Positions 9,446 through 19,137 of a DNA stretch of 64,000 bases are shown piece by piece. Under the pieces are notes generated by a model. That model was not told where the DNA came from and did no database searches. It worked only from the letters and a program-made list of their open reading frames with translations. Origin of the DNA: Diaphorobacter aerolatus (GTDB lineage: Bacteria > Pseudomonadota > Gammaproteobacteria > Burkholderiales > Burkholderiaceae_C); assembly GCF_014489535.1 (NCBI RefSeq), contig NZ_CP060783.1, positions 1,116,001 through 1,180,000 on the forward strand. The letters are read 5' to 3'. A program made the translations under genes and the position numbers. Position 1 is the first letter of the stretch. Each line of letters opens with the position of its first letter.

Positions 9446-10366
9446 ATGCACGCACAGCAGAAGATCAAATCACTCCTGGATCAGCTTAACACGGTGATCG
9501 TGGGCAAGGAATCTCAGGTTCAGGACTGCGTTGCATGTCTGCTCGCAGGCGGTCATTTGTTGATCGAAGACGTACCCGGGGTCGGCAAAACTACGCTAGC
9601 ACACGCGCTGGCGAGCACGTTTGGATTGCGCTTCTCGCGCGTGCAGTTCACGGCCGACCTGATGCCGAGCGACCTGACGGGCGTGTCGATCTACGAGCGT
9701 GGCAAGGAAGCCTTCGTGTTCCATCCCGGCCCGGTGTTCGCACAGGTGCTGCTGGCCGACGAAATCAATCGCGCCAGTCCGAAAACCCAGAGCGCGCTGC
9801 TCGAGGCCATGGAAGAGCGGCAAGTGTCCGTCGAGGGCGAGACGCGCGCGCTGCCGCATCCGTTTTTCGTGATCGCCACGCAGAACCCGCATGACCAGCT
9901 CGGCACGTTCGCGCTGCCCGAGTCGCAGCTCGACCGCTTCCTGATGCGCATCTCGCTCGGCTACCCGGACCGCCGGGCCGAGCGCATGCTGCTCGCGGGC
10001 TCGGATCGCCGCGACATGCTCGACCATCTACTGCCTCAGCTCTCGCTGCACGAACTCGAACTGTTACAGCAGGAAGTGCTCAAGGTACACGCATCGGACA
10101 CGCTGCTCAATTACGTGCAGGATTTGATCACCGCCACACGCTCGGGACGCTGGTTTCTGCAGGGCCTGTCACCACGCGCAGGCATTGCGCTCATGCGCGC
10201 CGCCAAGGCGCAGGCGCTCATCAGCGGGCGCGACTATGTGGCGCCGGATGACGTGCAGGCCATCCTGCCCCAGACCGTCGCGCATCGGCTGATTCCGGTG
10301 GGCGATGCGGGCCGTGGCGCGGTCGAGCAGGTGCGCGCCATGATTGAAGCCACTCCGCTGCCCTGA
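9446..10366 (+). CDS. MoxR-family AAA+ ATPase
   Basis: ATPase of the MoxR group, chaperone-like proteins that act with von Willebrand or DUF58 partners in maturing complexes. 306 residues. Walker A is GVGKTT (45-50) in EDVPGVGKTTLAHALAS, Walker B is VLLADEINRA (101-110), and the MoxR hallmark FHPGPVFAQ precedes it. First gene of moxR-DUF58-transglutaminase-mltB, a common proteobacterial arrangement, all plus strand with short gaps or overlap. The client of this set is not established here. Confidence 0.94.
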   Translation: MHAQQKIKSLLDQLNTVIVGKESQVQDCVACLLAGGHLLIEDVPGVGKTTLAHALASTFGLRFSRVQFTADLMPSDLTGVSIYERGKEAFVFHPGPVFAQVLLADEINRASPKTQSALLEAMEERQVSVEGETRALPHPFFVIATQNPHDQLGTFALPESQLDRFLMRISLGYPDRRAERMLLAGSDRRDMLDHLLPQLSLHELELLQQEVLKVHASDTLLNYVQDLITATRSGRWFLQGLSPRAGIALMRAAKAQALISGRDYVAPDDVQAILPQTVAHRLIPVGDAGRGAVEQVRAMIEATPLP

Positions 10367-10399
10367 CCGCTTTCAAGCCACCGCAAGACCGAACCGCGC

Positions 10400-11437
10400 A
10401 TGCCGACCCTGAGCCCTCCGTCCGCAGACCCGTTTGCCGCCACCACCGGATCACAGGCCGTCTCGTGGCGCTCGCCCATGGCGGCATTGCGCCAGCGCTG
10501 GCGCACCTGGTGGGGCGCACGCCTGCCGCGCACCAATACGCTGACGCTCACCCAGCGCAACGTGTACATCCTGCCCACCGGCGCGGGCTGGATGCTGGCG
10601 ATCACGCTCGCGCTGCTGCTCGTCGGCTCGATCAATTTCCAGCTCAACCTGGGTTACCTGCTGACCTTTCTGCTGGTGGGTTGCGTGGCCGTGAGCGTGC
10701 ACGTGTGCCACTCCACGCTGCGTGGACTGCAACTGCATCTGATAGACCCCGCTCCGCAGTTTCTCGGCTCGGCCAGCATGCTCGACATCCAGTTGAACAG
10801 CACCCGCAAGCAGCCCCGCTACGCCATCGGCATGACGGTCTATGGCCACGAAAACTGGGTGTGGACCGACGTGCCTGCGGGCGGCTTGGCGAGCGTGCAG
10901 ATCGCATTCAATCCGCCACGGCGCGGACGCCATGCGGTGCCCGCGCTCAAGGCCGAGACGCGCTACCCGCTGGGCACGTTTCGCGTCTGGGCAATCTGGC
11001 GCCCCGCTGCCGAGGTGCTGATTTATCCCAAGCCCGAAGTTTCTGCGCCGCAACTGCCGCCGGGCGAGGCGCGCGCGCAGGGCACGGGCAACGCGCCTTC
11101 GCGCGGCGTGGGTGAATTCGACGGCGTGCGGCCCTACCACCGGGGCGATCCGCTCAAGCTCGTCGTTTGGAAGAAGGCCGCCAAGTCGTTTGCCACGGGC
11201 AGCGACGAACTCGTGAGCCGCGACGCGCAGCAATCGCAGCGCCAGGAACTCTGGCTCGACGTTGCTGCCACCGGACTGCAGGACCCCGAGGCCCGCGTCT
11301 CGCGCCTCACGGCCTGGGTGCTGCAGGCGGACCGGCTCGGCGTCGAATACGGCCTGCGCCTGCCCGGCAAGGAGATCGCGCCCGACGCGGGTGCGGCGCA
11401 TCGCCACCTTTGCCTGGAGGCGCTTGCGCTGTGCTGA
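10400..11437 (+). CDS. DUF58 domain-containing membrane protein
   Basis: Partner protein of MoxR ATPases. 345 residues. Two hydrophobic helices lie near residues 60-100 (AGWMLAITLALLLVGSINF, then GYLLTFLLVGCVAVSVHVC). The DUF58 core motif appears as GEFDGVRPYHRGDPLKLVVW. It follows moxR by 33 bp and overlaps the transglutaminase start by 7 bp, consistent with translational coupling. No enzymatic activity can be assigned. Confidence 0.92.
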   Translation: MPTLSPPSADPFAATTGSQAVSWRSPMAALRQRWRTWWGARLPRTNTLTLTQRNVYILPTGAGWMLAITLALLLVGSINFQLNLGYLLTFLLVGCVAVSVHVCHSTLRGLQLHLIDPAPQFLGSASMLDIQLNSTRKQPRYAIGMTVYGHENWVWTDVPAGGLASVQIAFNPPRRGRHAVPALKAETRYPLGTFRVWAIWRPAAEVLIYPKPEVSAPQLPPGEARAQGTGNAPSRGVGEFDGVRPYHRGDPLKLVVWKKAAKSFATGSDELVSRDAQQSQRQELWLDVAATGLQDPEARVSRLTAWVLQADRLGVEYGLRLPGKEIAPDAGAAHRHLCLEALALC

Positions 11438-13547
11438 ACGCTGCTGCCGCTTCCCCGACCGCCGGTGGCGCATCTGCCGGCCTGATCCAGCGCCTTGCCT
11501 CGCTGCCACGCGAAACGCGTGACACGCTCTGGCTGCTTGCCGTCGTGGGCCTGGTCATCTCGCCCCTGATTCCGCATGTGCCGGGCTGGACCATGCCATT
11601 TGCCTACGCGCTGCTGCTCTGGCGTGCATGGCTTTCGTGGAACCAGCGCGCGCTGCCCAATCGCTGGATCAAGGGCGGCCTGCTGCTGGTCGCCGTGGTG
11701 CTCACCGTTGTCTCGCACAAGACCATCGTGGGCAGAGATGCTGGCGTGACCCTGATCGTTCTGCTGCTGGTGCTCAAGACGCTGGAGTTGCGCGCGCGGC
11801 GCGATGCGATGGTGATTTTCTTTCTCGGCTTCTTCACGCTGCTGGCCAACTTCTTCTTCTCGCAATCGCTGATCGTCGCGTTCGTGATGCTGGTCGGCAT
11901 GCTGGGACTGCTCACCGCGCTGATCAATTCCAATCTGCCGGTTGGCCGACCTCCGCTCATGCAAAGCCTGCGCACAGCGGCATGGATGTCGCTGCTGGGC
12001 GCGCCGATCATGCTCGCGCTGTTCCTGCTGTTCCCGCGCATGGCTCCGCTGTGGGCGTGCCCGGCAACGACATCAGCGGACGCAGCGGCCTGTCCGATGA
12101 AATGAAGATCGGCAACATCGCGTCGTTGGTGCTCGACGACGCCGTCGCCATGCGCATTCGCTTCGACACCCCCAACGGCAGGCCGCCCGATCAGCGCCAT
12201 CTCTACTTTCGCGGGCCCGTGATGTCGTACTTCAACGGCCAGGAATGGTTTGCCACGCAATCGCACGAAGCGCGCGTCAACAACGGCGGCATCTCCAATT
12301 CGGCTCAGCTTCAGGTGCGCGGAGAGCCAGTACGTTACGAGGTGACGCTGGAGGCGAACCGCAGACCCTGGCTGCTGCTTCTCGATGCCGCCGAAAAGGC
12401 ACCGGAAGTTCCCGAAGGCACGCGGGCATACATGACACCTGCATTGCAGTGGATGCTCAATCGTCCGGCCCAGAGCGTGCTTCGCTACAAGGCCGAAAGC
12501 CACCTCGACTACCGCAGCGGCCCGACCGAGCGCACGCGCGAACTACGCCCGTTCGTGCAGCTTCCGCAGGGCTTCAATCCGCGCACGCGAGCCCTTGCCG
12601 AGGAGATGCGCAGCGACCCTCAACTGCAGGGCAAAGGCAATATGGCCTTCGTGAACGCGGCACTTCAGCGACTGCGTACGGGCGGTTATACCTATACGCT
12701 CGAGCCAGGCGTCGCGGGTGCCCATTCCGCAGACGAATTCTGGTTCGACACCAAGATGGGGTTCTGCGAACACATCGCTTCGGCTTTTGCGATCCTGATG
12801 CGCAATCTCGACGTCCCTGCGCGCATCGTCACCGGGTATCAGGGTGGCGAGATCAACGGTGTCGATGGTTACTGGACCGTGCGACAGGCGGATGCCCATG
12901 CCTGGACCGAGGTGTGGATCGAAGATCGCGGCTGGGTGCGCATCGATCCGACCGGTGCCGTGATGCCCTCGCGCATCGGCGAATACCGTCGCTTGCAGAC
13001 TCCCCGCAGCGCCTTCGGTACCGCCTTCGACACGGTGATCAGCCCCACGATCTACATGCAGATGCGCGCCGTCTGGGAAGCCGTCAACAACGGCTGGAAT
13101 CAATGGGTGCTGAACTACACGCAGGAGCGCCAGTTCAATCTGTTGCGCTCCCTTGGCATGGAGGCTCCGAGCTGGCAGGATCTGGCGCGCCTGCTGGGCG
13201 CGATTGCGGGTCTCGCCGCGCTGATCGGCATTGCCTGGTCCCTGTGGGAGCGCAGCCATCAGGACCCGTGGCAGCGCATGATGAGCCAGGCGCGCCAGCA
13301 ACTCAAGAAGGTCGGCATGGAGTTGCCAGAGCACCTGCCGCCGCGCGGCATCGCGGCACGGATTCGTGCGCACTGGGACGACACCTCGCAGACCCAACCG
13401 ATCATCGACTGGCTGCTGCGCGTCGAGCGCGCGCGCTATGCGCCCAGGCCCGACGCGGCGCTTGCCGACCTGCAACGCGACCTGCGTCGCATGCCGTGGC
13501 CGAGCGCGCCGCCCACATCCAGCGGCGCCGCACCGCAGCCCCTCTGA
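11431..13547 (+). CDS. TgpA-type transglutaminase-like membrane protein (one frameshift)
   Basis: DUF3488 plus transglutaminase-core protein: N-terminal helices, then a periplasmic cysteine-protease-fold domain, then a final helix and a DUF4129-like tail. The catalytic triad is visible: Cys in KMGFCEHIASAF, His in DAHAWTEVWIED, Asp in VRIDPTGAV. The start is GTG 11431 with GGAGG upstream, inside the DUF58 stop. The frame breaks at GGG 12053-12055. One added G converts PLWACPATT to PLWGVPGNDISGRSGLSDEM and gives about 705 residues, the usual length. Third gene of the moxR set. Confidence 0.9.
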
Positions 13548-13556
13548 CCGCTCGCG

Positions 13557-14690
13557 ATGAAGCGCCTGTCCGTCGCCATCGCCAGCGCTGCCTTGCTGCT
13601 CGCGGCGATGGCCGTGCTCGGCGCGGTGCTCGTGACGAAATCACGAACCATGGCGGGCTCGGCGTCCACGGCTCGCGCTGTCGCCAAGCAGGCAAGCCGC
13701 TTTTACGCGAGCAATCCGCGCGCCATGCAGTTGGCGGATCGCATTGCCGCTCGCAACGATCTGGATGCGCAATGGACGCGCCGCATCATTGGCTCGGCTC
13801 GCGTGATCGAGCCCATCAAAAAGCTCGTGCTGCCGCCACCGGAGAGCGGGCAAAAGAAGAACTGGAACGCTTACCGCGCGAGATTCGTGGAGCCCACGCG
13901 CATACGCGCCGGAGTGCGATTTCGTGATGCGCACCTCGATGCCCTGCAACGCGCGGAGCAGCAGTTCGGCGTACCCGCCGGCATCATCGTCGGAGTCCTC
14001 GGCATGGAGACGCTGTGGGGCCAGCAGACCGGAAAAATCCGCGTGCTCGATGCGCTCGCGACACTGGCCATCGACTTCCCGCGCGAGCATCCGAGGGCCG
14101 CTGCCCGCAGCGAATATTTCGTGCAGGAGCTCGAACAATTCCTGCTGCTGATGCACCACAGCGATTCCGACCCACGCACGCCACGCGGCAGTTACGCGGG
14201 CGACATGGGCATGCCGCAATTCATGCCGTCGAGCTGGGCGCGTTACGGTGTCGATTTCAACAACGACGGCCACATCGACCTGTGGAATGCCGAGGACGCG
14301 ATTGGCTCGGTTGCCAACTACCTGCAAGGCCATGGCTGGATGGCCGGTCTCCCGGTGTACTACCGCATTGCGGCAGGCGTCTCCGAGCCGGTGCTTCGAT
14401 CACTCGGCTCGGGCGGGCTCGCGCCGAGGCACAGCATCGAAGCGCTCCACGAGCAGGGCATCAGCCTGGTGAATGATCAGGGCCAGGAACTTGCACCGCA
14501 TTCGCTTGCGGAACTGCGCCTTGCCCTCGTCGAGCTGGAAAATCGCAGCAGCCCATCGCTCTTTGTCGCAGCCACCGGCAATCTGCAGGCTCTCACGCGC
14601 TACAACCCATCCAGGTACTACGCCATGGCGGTCACGGAACTGGGTGCGGCGATTGCCGCAGTGTCGCCACAACGATCACAAGGGCGATAG
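13557..14690 (+). CDS. mltB: Lytic murein transglycosylase B
   Basis: Periplasmic lytic transglycosylase cleaving the MurNAc-GlcNAc bond of peptidoglycan with 1,6-anhydro product formation. 377 residues. A signal or anchor segment covers residues 5-26. The catalytic Glu151 lies in GVLGMETLWGQQTGK; SYAGDMGMPQFMPSSW and FNNDGHIDLWN (EF-hand-like loop) are further MltB marks. It starts 9 bp after the transglutaminase stop, so the moxR operon ends in a wall-degrading enzyme. The gene symbol denotes family membership; the family has several paralogues. Confidence 0.9.
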   Translation: MKRLSVAIASAALLLAAMAVLGAVLVTKSRTMAGSASTARAVAKQASRFYASNPRAMQLADRIAARNDLDAQWTRRIIGSARVIEPIKKLVLPPPESGQKKNWNAYRARFVEPTRIRAGVRFRDAHLDALQRAEQQFGVPAGIIVGVLGMETLWGQQTGKIRVLDALATLAIDFPREHPRAAARSEYFVQELEQFLLLMHHSDSDPRTPRGSYAGDMGMPQFMPSSWARYGVDFNNDGHIDLWNAEDAIGSVANYLQGHGWMAGLPVYYRIAAGVSEPVLRSLGSGGLAPRHSIEALHEQGISLVNDQGQELAPHSLAELRLALVELENRSSPSLFVAATGNLQALTRYNPSRYYAMAVTELGAAIAAVSPQRSQGR

Positions 14691-14697
14691 CCGCAAC

Positions 14698-15969
14698 TCA
14701 GGCGGGGCGCGCCATCCTGCATGTCGTCGGCTGCTCCGCCTTGGCGGCGGGAATTTCGCGGATCACACGAAAGCCGTAGCCCGAGCCCTCGACATCGAAT
14801 TTCACGCCCGGCGTGCCGACCTTCTCCATCATGCCGACGACCAGGTTCTGCTGGAACTGGTGATCGGCAGCGCGCATGCGCCCGCGCTGGCCGTACAACG
14901 TCACGTCGACCTCTTCAAGCCTGCGCGCAATCGCAACCACGTCATGGGTCGTCTGCGCGCGTTCCGACGCCTGCGCGAGGGCCTCGATCATGAGCTGCAT
15001 GCGCATGTGAACGTAGTCATCCTGTGGCTTGGGAAAACGCGTGCGGAATGAACGGTAGAACGCCTCGCTGTCGGCGGTCTGCACGTTGGGCAGCCAGTCG
15101 GCGACCGCAATCACCTTGCCCACACCTGCATCGCCGAGCGCTGCCGGGGCTCCGAGCGCGTTTCCGTAGAAGGTGTAAAACCTGCCATCAAACCCCACGT
15201 CGCGCGCCGCCTTCACGAGCAGCGTGAGATCGTTGCCCCAGTTGCCGGTGATGACCGCCTGCGCGCCGCTGGCCTTGATCTTCACGGCGTAGGGTGCGAA
15301 GTCCTTCACGCGCCCCATCGGATGGAGTTCCTGCGCGAGCACCTTCACATCGGGACGCTGAGCCGCCAGTTGCTCGCGCGCCTCGCGCAGCACGGCCTGG
15401 CCGAAGCTGTAGTCCTGACCGATCAGGTACACGCCCTTGAGCGCCTTGTCCTCGCGAATCACATCCATGAGCGCGGCGATGCGCATGTTGGCGTGCGCGT
15501 CAAACCGGAAGTGCCAGAAGCTACAGCGCTCGTTGGTCAGCGAAGGCTCTACCGCCGAGTAGTTGAGAAACAGCACCCGCTTGTCCGGTTCGCGTTCGTT
15601 GTGCTTGTTGATCGCATCGATCAGCGCCGACGCGGTCGCCGACGAGTTGCCCTGAAGAATCACGCGCGCACCGTCGTCGATGGCTGCACGCAGTGCCGAA
15701 AGTGCCTCCTCGTTCTGGCCCTTGCTGTCGTAGCGCTGTAGTTGCAGCTTGACCGTGCCGCCGCGCGCGTTGACTCGCTCCACGGCCCACGCGATGTTGC
15801 GCAGCACGGCTTCTCCGGTATTGGCAAACGGGCCGGACAGGCTTTCCACCAAGGCCAGCTTGAGCACCCCCGCATCGGCCGCGAAGGCCGCCAGCGAGGA
15901 CAGCCCTGCGCCCAGCATGGCCGCGCCGGCCTTCAGACTCAGTCGTCGGGATTGGTTCGTCGTCATCAT
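14698..15969 (-). CDS. ABC transporter substrate-binding protein, LivK/branched-chain amino acid type
   Basis: Periplasmic type I binding protein (Peripla_BP_6). 423 residues. The N-terminus has SRRLSLKAGAAMLGAG, close to a twin-arginine signal, ending near AFA|AD. The mature start LKLALVESLSGPFANTGEAV is typical for the family, as is VKLQLQRYDSKGQNEEALSA. No permease or ATPase genes are adjacent, so it is an orphan binding protein, a type abundant in Burkholderiales. It overlaps the end of the DUF2242 gene by 4 bp (ATGA), so the two are translationally coupled. Ligand unknown. Confidence 0.9.
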   Translation of the reverse strand: MMTTNQSRRLSLKAGAAMLGAGLSSLAAFAADAGVLKLALVESLSGPFANTGEAVLRNIAWAVERVNARGGTVKLQLQRYDSKGQNEEALSALRAAIDDGARVILQGNSSATASALIDAINKHNEREPDKRVLFLNYSAVEPSLTNERCSFWHFRFDAHANMRIAALMDVIREDKALKGVYLIGQDYSFGQAVLREAREQLAAQRPDVKVLAQELHPMGRVKDFAPYAVKIKASGAQAVITGNWGNDLTLLVKAARDVGFDGRFYTFYGNALGAPAALGDAGVGKVIAVADWLPNVQTADSEAFYRSFRTRFPKPQDDYVHMRMQLMIEALAQASERAQTTHDVVAIARRLEEVDVTLYGQRGRMRAADHQFQQNLVVGMMEKVGTPGVKFDVEGSGYGFRVIREIPAAKAEQPTTCRMARPA

Positions 15970-16838
15970 GGTTTCTGCCCAGGCTCCGATGCCGGCGTCG
16001 CATCGCGCTTGTCGTCGCTCGCCGCCTTGGCCTCGTTCGCGCGCTGCTCGGCCATCAGGCCTTCGATGATGGTGTCGATGGAGGAGCGCTGAGGCTTTGG
16101 TTCGGCCGCCTCGGGAGCCGCAAGCTCCACGACCGGTGCCGGTGCAGGCTTGATGACTTCATAGGGCTGGACAGGCGACGCGGTCACGGGCTGCGTTTGG
16201 GGTCTGGCGTTCGGCGTGGATTTTTCGGCGCCCGATGGTACGGCAGGCGATCTGGACAACGTCGAGCCCGATTGCGGCAGCGCCGTAGGGACATAGCGGT
16301 CGAACAACTGGAAGAACAGCTCATAGAAGCGCGGATCGGACACGGTCTCGCTTCCCACCTTGACCAGCGTGTCCTCGGTCGCACTCACCGGCAGTGACAG
16401 CGAGCCAATCGCACCCACGCCGAGAGAAGCCGAGTTGTTGATCTTCTTGATCACATAACGGTCCTGCAACGCGCTCGCGTAGGCAGCGGTCTTCTCATCG
16501 TTCTTGCCGTCCACCGCGCAGACCACACGCATTTCCACCTGATAGTGGATGTCGTTCGTGGGCTGGAAATACTTGCGCCCGGTGACCAGTTCATCGGTCG
16601 CCGTATTGACGAGATAGCCCTGGCTGAGCAGCGCGCGACGAGCCGCCTCGCAGGTCCGGGATTGCGAAGCAGCCACGTGGCGTGTGTACATGCCGGTGTT
16701 GTCGAAGTCGGCCGGACTGAAGGCCACAGGCCGCTCGAGCCCGGGCATGCTCGAAGGAAGCGACGAGCAGCCGGTCAATGCGGCAGAGCCGACGACCACA
16801 CCAGCCGCAAGCCAGAAAGAAAAACGTGGTTGGAACAT
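15966..16838 (-). CDS. DUF2242 lipoprotein
   Basis: Predicted outer-membrane or periplasmic lipoprotein of unknown function. 290 residues. Lipobox LTGC with acceptor Cys24 after a hydrophobic signal. The DUF2242 region runs about 40-200 (VAASQSRTCEAARRALLSQG, YFQPTNDIHYQVEMRVVC). The C-terminal third is Pro/Ala-rich and low complexity. It is the first gene of a pair with the binding protein and is divergent from hsp20. Confidence 0.82.
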   Translation of the reverse strand: MFQPRFSFWLAAGVVVGSAALTGCSSLPSSMPGLERPVAFSPADFDNTGMYTRHVAASQSRTCEAARRALLSQGYLVNTATDELVTGRKYFQPTNDIHYQVEMRVVCAVDGKNDEKTAAYASALQDRYVIKKINNSASLGVGAIGSLSLPVSATEDTLVKVGSETVSDPRFYELFFQLFDRYVPTALPQSGSTLSRSPAVPSGAEKSTPNARPQTQPVTASPVQPYEVIKPAPAPVVELAAPEAAEPKPQRSSIDTIIEGLMAEQRANEAKAASDDKRDATPASEPGQKP

Positions 16839-16898
16839 ATGAAGAAATAACGCTGATGATCGCGCCGGGGCGAGCGAAAAAACTTTGCAGGCAGAGCC

Positions 16899-16926
16899 CT
16901 TGAAATGCCTGATTCCTCACCCATTT
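16899..16926 (+). promoter_or_regulatory. Sigma-32-like heat-shock promoter of hsp20
   Basis: CTTGAAA (16899-16905) followed after 13 bp by ACCCATTT (16919-16926) matches the heat-shock sigma factor consensus (CTTGAAA, 13-17 bp, CCCCATnT) with one mismatch. It lies 56 bp upstream of a small heat-shock gene, which makes the match meaningful. Confidence 0.72.
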
Positions 16927-16982
16927 TCTCAACAAGCGCGCGATATGTTTAAAAAATTCCCGAATCCCACAGGAGCATTGAG

Positions 16983-17363
16983 ATGATTTTCGCACCCGTC
17001 ATTCACCGTCACGCAACATTTGGCCTTCCTCGCGTGTCAGACGCTGCCTTGCAACGCTTCATGGCAAGCACCTTGCAGTCGGCCACACCCAATGATGTAC
17101 AGGTCACCAAGGACGAGAACGGCGTGACGCTGCAACTGGACGTGCCCGGCCTCTCGCGCGATCAACTTCAGATTCGCCTTGAAGGCAAGCAAGTGCACCT
17201 GAGCAGCATCGAAGGCGCACCGCGCAACGTGCGCCGCAGTTGGGAACTCGCCGAAGAAATCGATACGGCCGCCAGTTCCGCGAAGCTCGAAAATGGTGTG
17301 TTGACCCTGCAGTTGGTCAGGCTGGCACCCGTTGACAAAAGCGTTTCGCTGAGCATCAACTGA
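16983..17363 (+). CDS. Small heat-shock protein, Hsp20/alpha-crystallin family
   Basis: ATP-independent holdase that binds unfolding proteins. 126 residues: a short N-terminal arm, then an alpha-crystallin domain of about 90 residues (VTLQLDVPGLSRDQLQIRLE to the end), with the typical AKLENGVLTLQL block before the C-terminal strand. The start has an AGGAG site. Preceded by a sigma-32-like promoter and followed by a clear terminator, so monocistronic. The protein ends without an obvious I-x-I tail, which may affect oligomer assembly. Confidence 0.92.
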   Translation: MIFAPVIHRHATFGLPRVSDAALQRFMASTLQSATPNDVQVTKDENGVTLQLDVPGLSRDQLQIRLEGKQVHLSSIEGAPRNVRRSWELAEEIDTAASSAKLENGVLTLQLVRLAPVDKSVSLSIN

Positions 17364-17415
17364 TCGACAGAAAAGCAAGGCTGTAGCGCCCGTTCGACAT
17401 CCATCTTTAGCAACG

Positions 17416-17443
17416 AAAAGGCGGTTTCAAGAACCGCCTTTTT
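17416..17443 (+). terminator. Terminator downstream of hsp20
   Basis: AAAAGGCGGTT and AACCGCCTTTT form a strong stem with loop TCAAG, followed by a T-rich run. The flanking A and T runs make it bidirectional, so it can also end tsaD transcripts arriving from the opposite strand. Confidence 0.85.
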
Positions 17444-17469
17444 CGTTTTAGTTGGGGTAAAAAAGATCG

Positions 17470-18508
17470 CTACACCAGCGTATCGAGCGGCCAGCGCGGC
17501 TTCACGTCAAACGCGTATTCGGTATTCGCGGCCTCGCGTCCCGCTTGCAGACGCATGGCGGCTGCCATCGCGATCATTGCGCCGTTATCGGTGCACAGAT
17601 GCAGCTCGGGGTAATGCACACGGATGGCGCTTGTCGCGCATTCGCGATCGAGTTGTTCGCGCAGCAGCTTGTTGGCCCCCACTCCGCCCGCGACGACAAC
17701 GCGCTTCATGCCCGTCTGATTGAGCGCGGCCAGCGTCTTCCTCACCAGCACGTCGACAATCGCCGCCTGCGTGCTGGCCGCCAGATCGGCCTTGCGTTGT
17801 TCAAGCTCATCGCCGAGTTTTTTGGCCTGCGTGAGCACGGCCGTTTTCAATCCAGCGAACGAAAAATCCAGATCCCCGAATGCAGCAAGGGGCGCGGCAG
17901 TTTGAATGCCTTGGGATCACCGCCTTCCGCCAATCGGGACAGCACCGGCCCGCCCGGATACGGCAGCCCCATGAGCTTGGCAGACTTGTCGAACGCCTCA
18001 CCGGCCGCGTCATCAATGGTCTCGCCGAGAATTTCATACTCACCCACGCCATCGACTCGCATGAGCTGCGTATGCCCGCCCGACACCAGCAACGCCACAA
18101 ACGGAAATTCCGGAGGATCGGCGCTTAAAAAGGGCGACAGCAAATGCCCCTCAAGGTGGTGTACACCGAGCACCGGCTTGCCCAGCGCGGCGGCCAGAGA
18201 GCAGGCCACGCCCGCGCCCACCAGCAACGCCCCGCGAGCCCCGGTCCGCGCGTGAAGGCGACGACATCGACATCGTCAAGCCGCACTCCCGCATCGGACA
18301 GCACCGCCTCGGTCAACGGCAAAACCCGGCGTATGTGGTCGCGACTGGCCAGCTCGGGCACCACGCCGCCATAGGCACGGTGCATCTCGATCTGGCTGTG
18401 CAACGCATGCGAGAGAAGAATGGGCACGCCCCCGTCGTCCGGCATACGCACAAGCGCCACGCCGGTTTCATCACACGAGGATTCAAACCCCAGAATCAAC
18501 GAACTCAT
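17470..18508 (-). CDS. tsaD: tRNA N6-adenosine threonylcarbamoyltransferase (two frameshifts)
   Basis: Transfers threonylcarbamoyl to A37 of ANN-decoding tRNAs, with TsaB and TsaE. The parts cover the family in order: [20 protein letters not shown], the metal-binding [10 protein letters not shown] motif, [15 protein letters not shown] and [19 protein letters not shown]. The frame breaks at two C runs on the plus strand, 18230-18233 and 17874-17877. One extra base at each restores [16 protein letters not shown] and [17 protein letters not shown], giving about 346 residues, the standard length. tsaD is essential in most bacteria, so a double mutation is implausible and sequence error is favoured. 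Confidence 0.93.
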
Positions 18509-18690
18509 GCCCGAAGTGTAATTCGCCAGAAAAATCAAACAGTGCCAGGGGCCATGTCAGCACGAGCGAAGCAACGTGCCGGACACAGCTCTTTTCAATC
18601 CCGGCCAGCAAAACCAATGCCCCACAAACCCTCGGCTTCTAGCATGAAAAGTGTCTTTTCAAGCAGCTTTTGACCGCCCGGCAAAAGCCG

Positions 18691-19137
18691 TCACGACACG
18701 GAATTCCCCGTGATGTACTGCTCCATCTGCTCAATCAGGAACTTCTGATGCTCCATGATGTTCTTGACCAGATCCCCGATGGAGATCAGCCCCACAACCG
18801 CTCCATCACTCACCACCGGCAAATGGCGGATGCGGTTGGCCGTCATGACCGCCATGCATTCGTCGGTGCTGTTTTCCAGGTGAACAAAGCGCACGGCACG
18901 CGTCATGACCTCGCTGATCGGCGTATCACCCGAGGAACGCCCCATGAGCACAACCTTGCGCGCGTAATCGCGCTCGGAAAAAATGCCTTCGATGCTGCCA
19001 TTGCCATCGAGCACCATCAAGGCGCCGATACCCTTGTCGGCCATGAGTTTCAACGCGCTCAGAATCGTTTCGGCGGGCTGTACGGAGTACACCTGAGCCA
19101 TCGGCTTGGACTTCAGAACTTCGGCTACCGTCGTCAT
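18691..19137 (-). CDS. CBS-domain pair protein
   Basis: 148 residues consisting of two CBS domains (about 10-65 and 75-130), which bind adenosine nucleotides as a regulatory module. Visible repeats are IGALMVLDGNGSIEGIFSER and RHLPVVSDGAVVGLISIGD. There is no attached enzyme domain. AGGGAG ribosome site. It stands alone on the minus strand between tsaD and a terminator; its partner is unknown. Confidence 0.92.
   Translation of the reverse strand: MTTVAEVLKSKPMAQVYSVQPAETILSALKLMADKGIGALMVLDGNGSIEGIFSERDYARKVVLMGRSSGDTPISEVMTRAVRFVHLENSTDECMAVMTANRIRHLPVVSDGAVVGLISIGDLVKNIMEHQKFLIEQMEQYITGNSVS

Noticed and set aside
17470..18508. tsaD as a true pseudogene
   Set aside because: Both breaks are single-base losses in C runs, the rest is perfectly conserved, and the gene is essential in nearly all bacteria.
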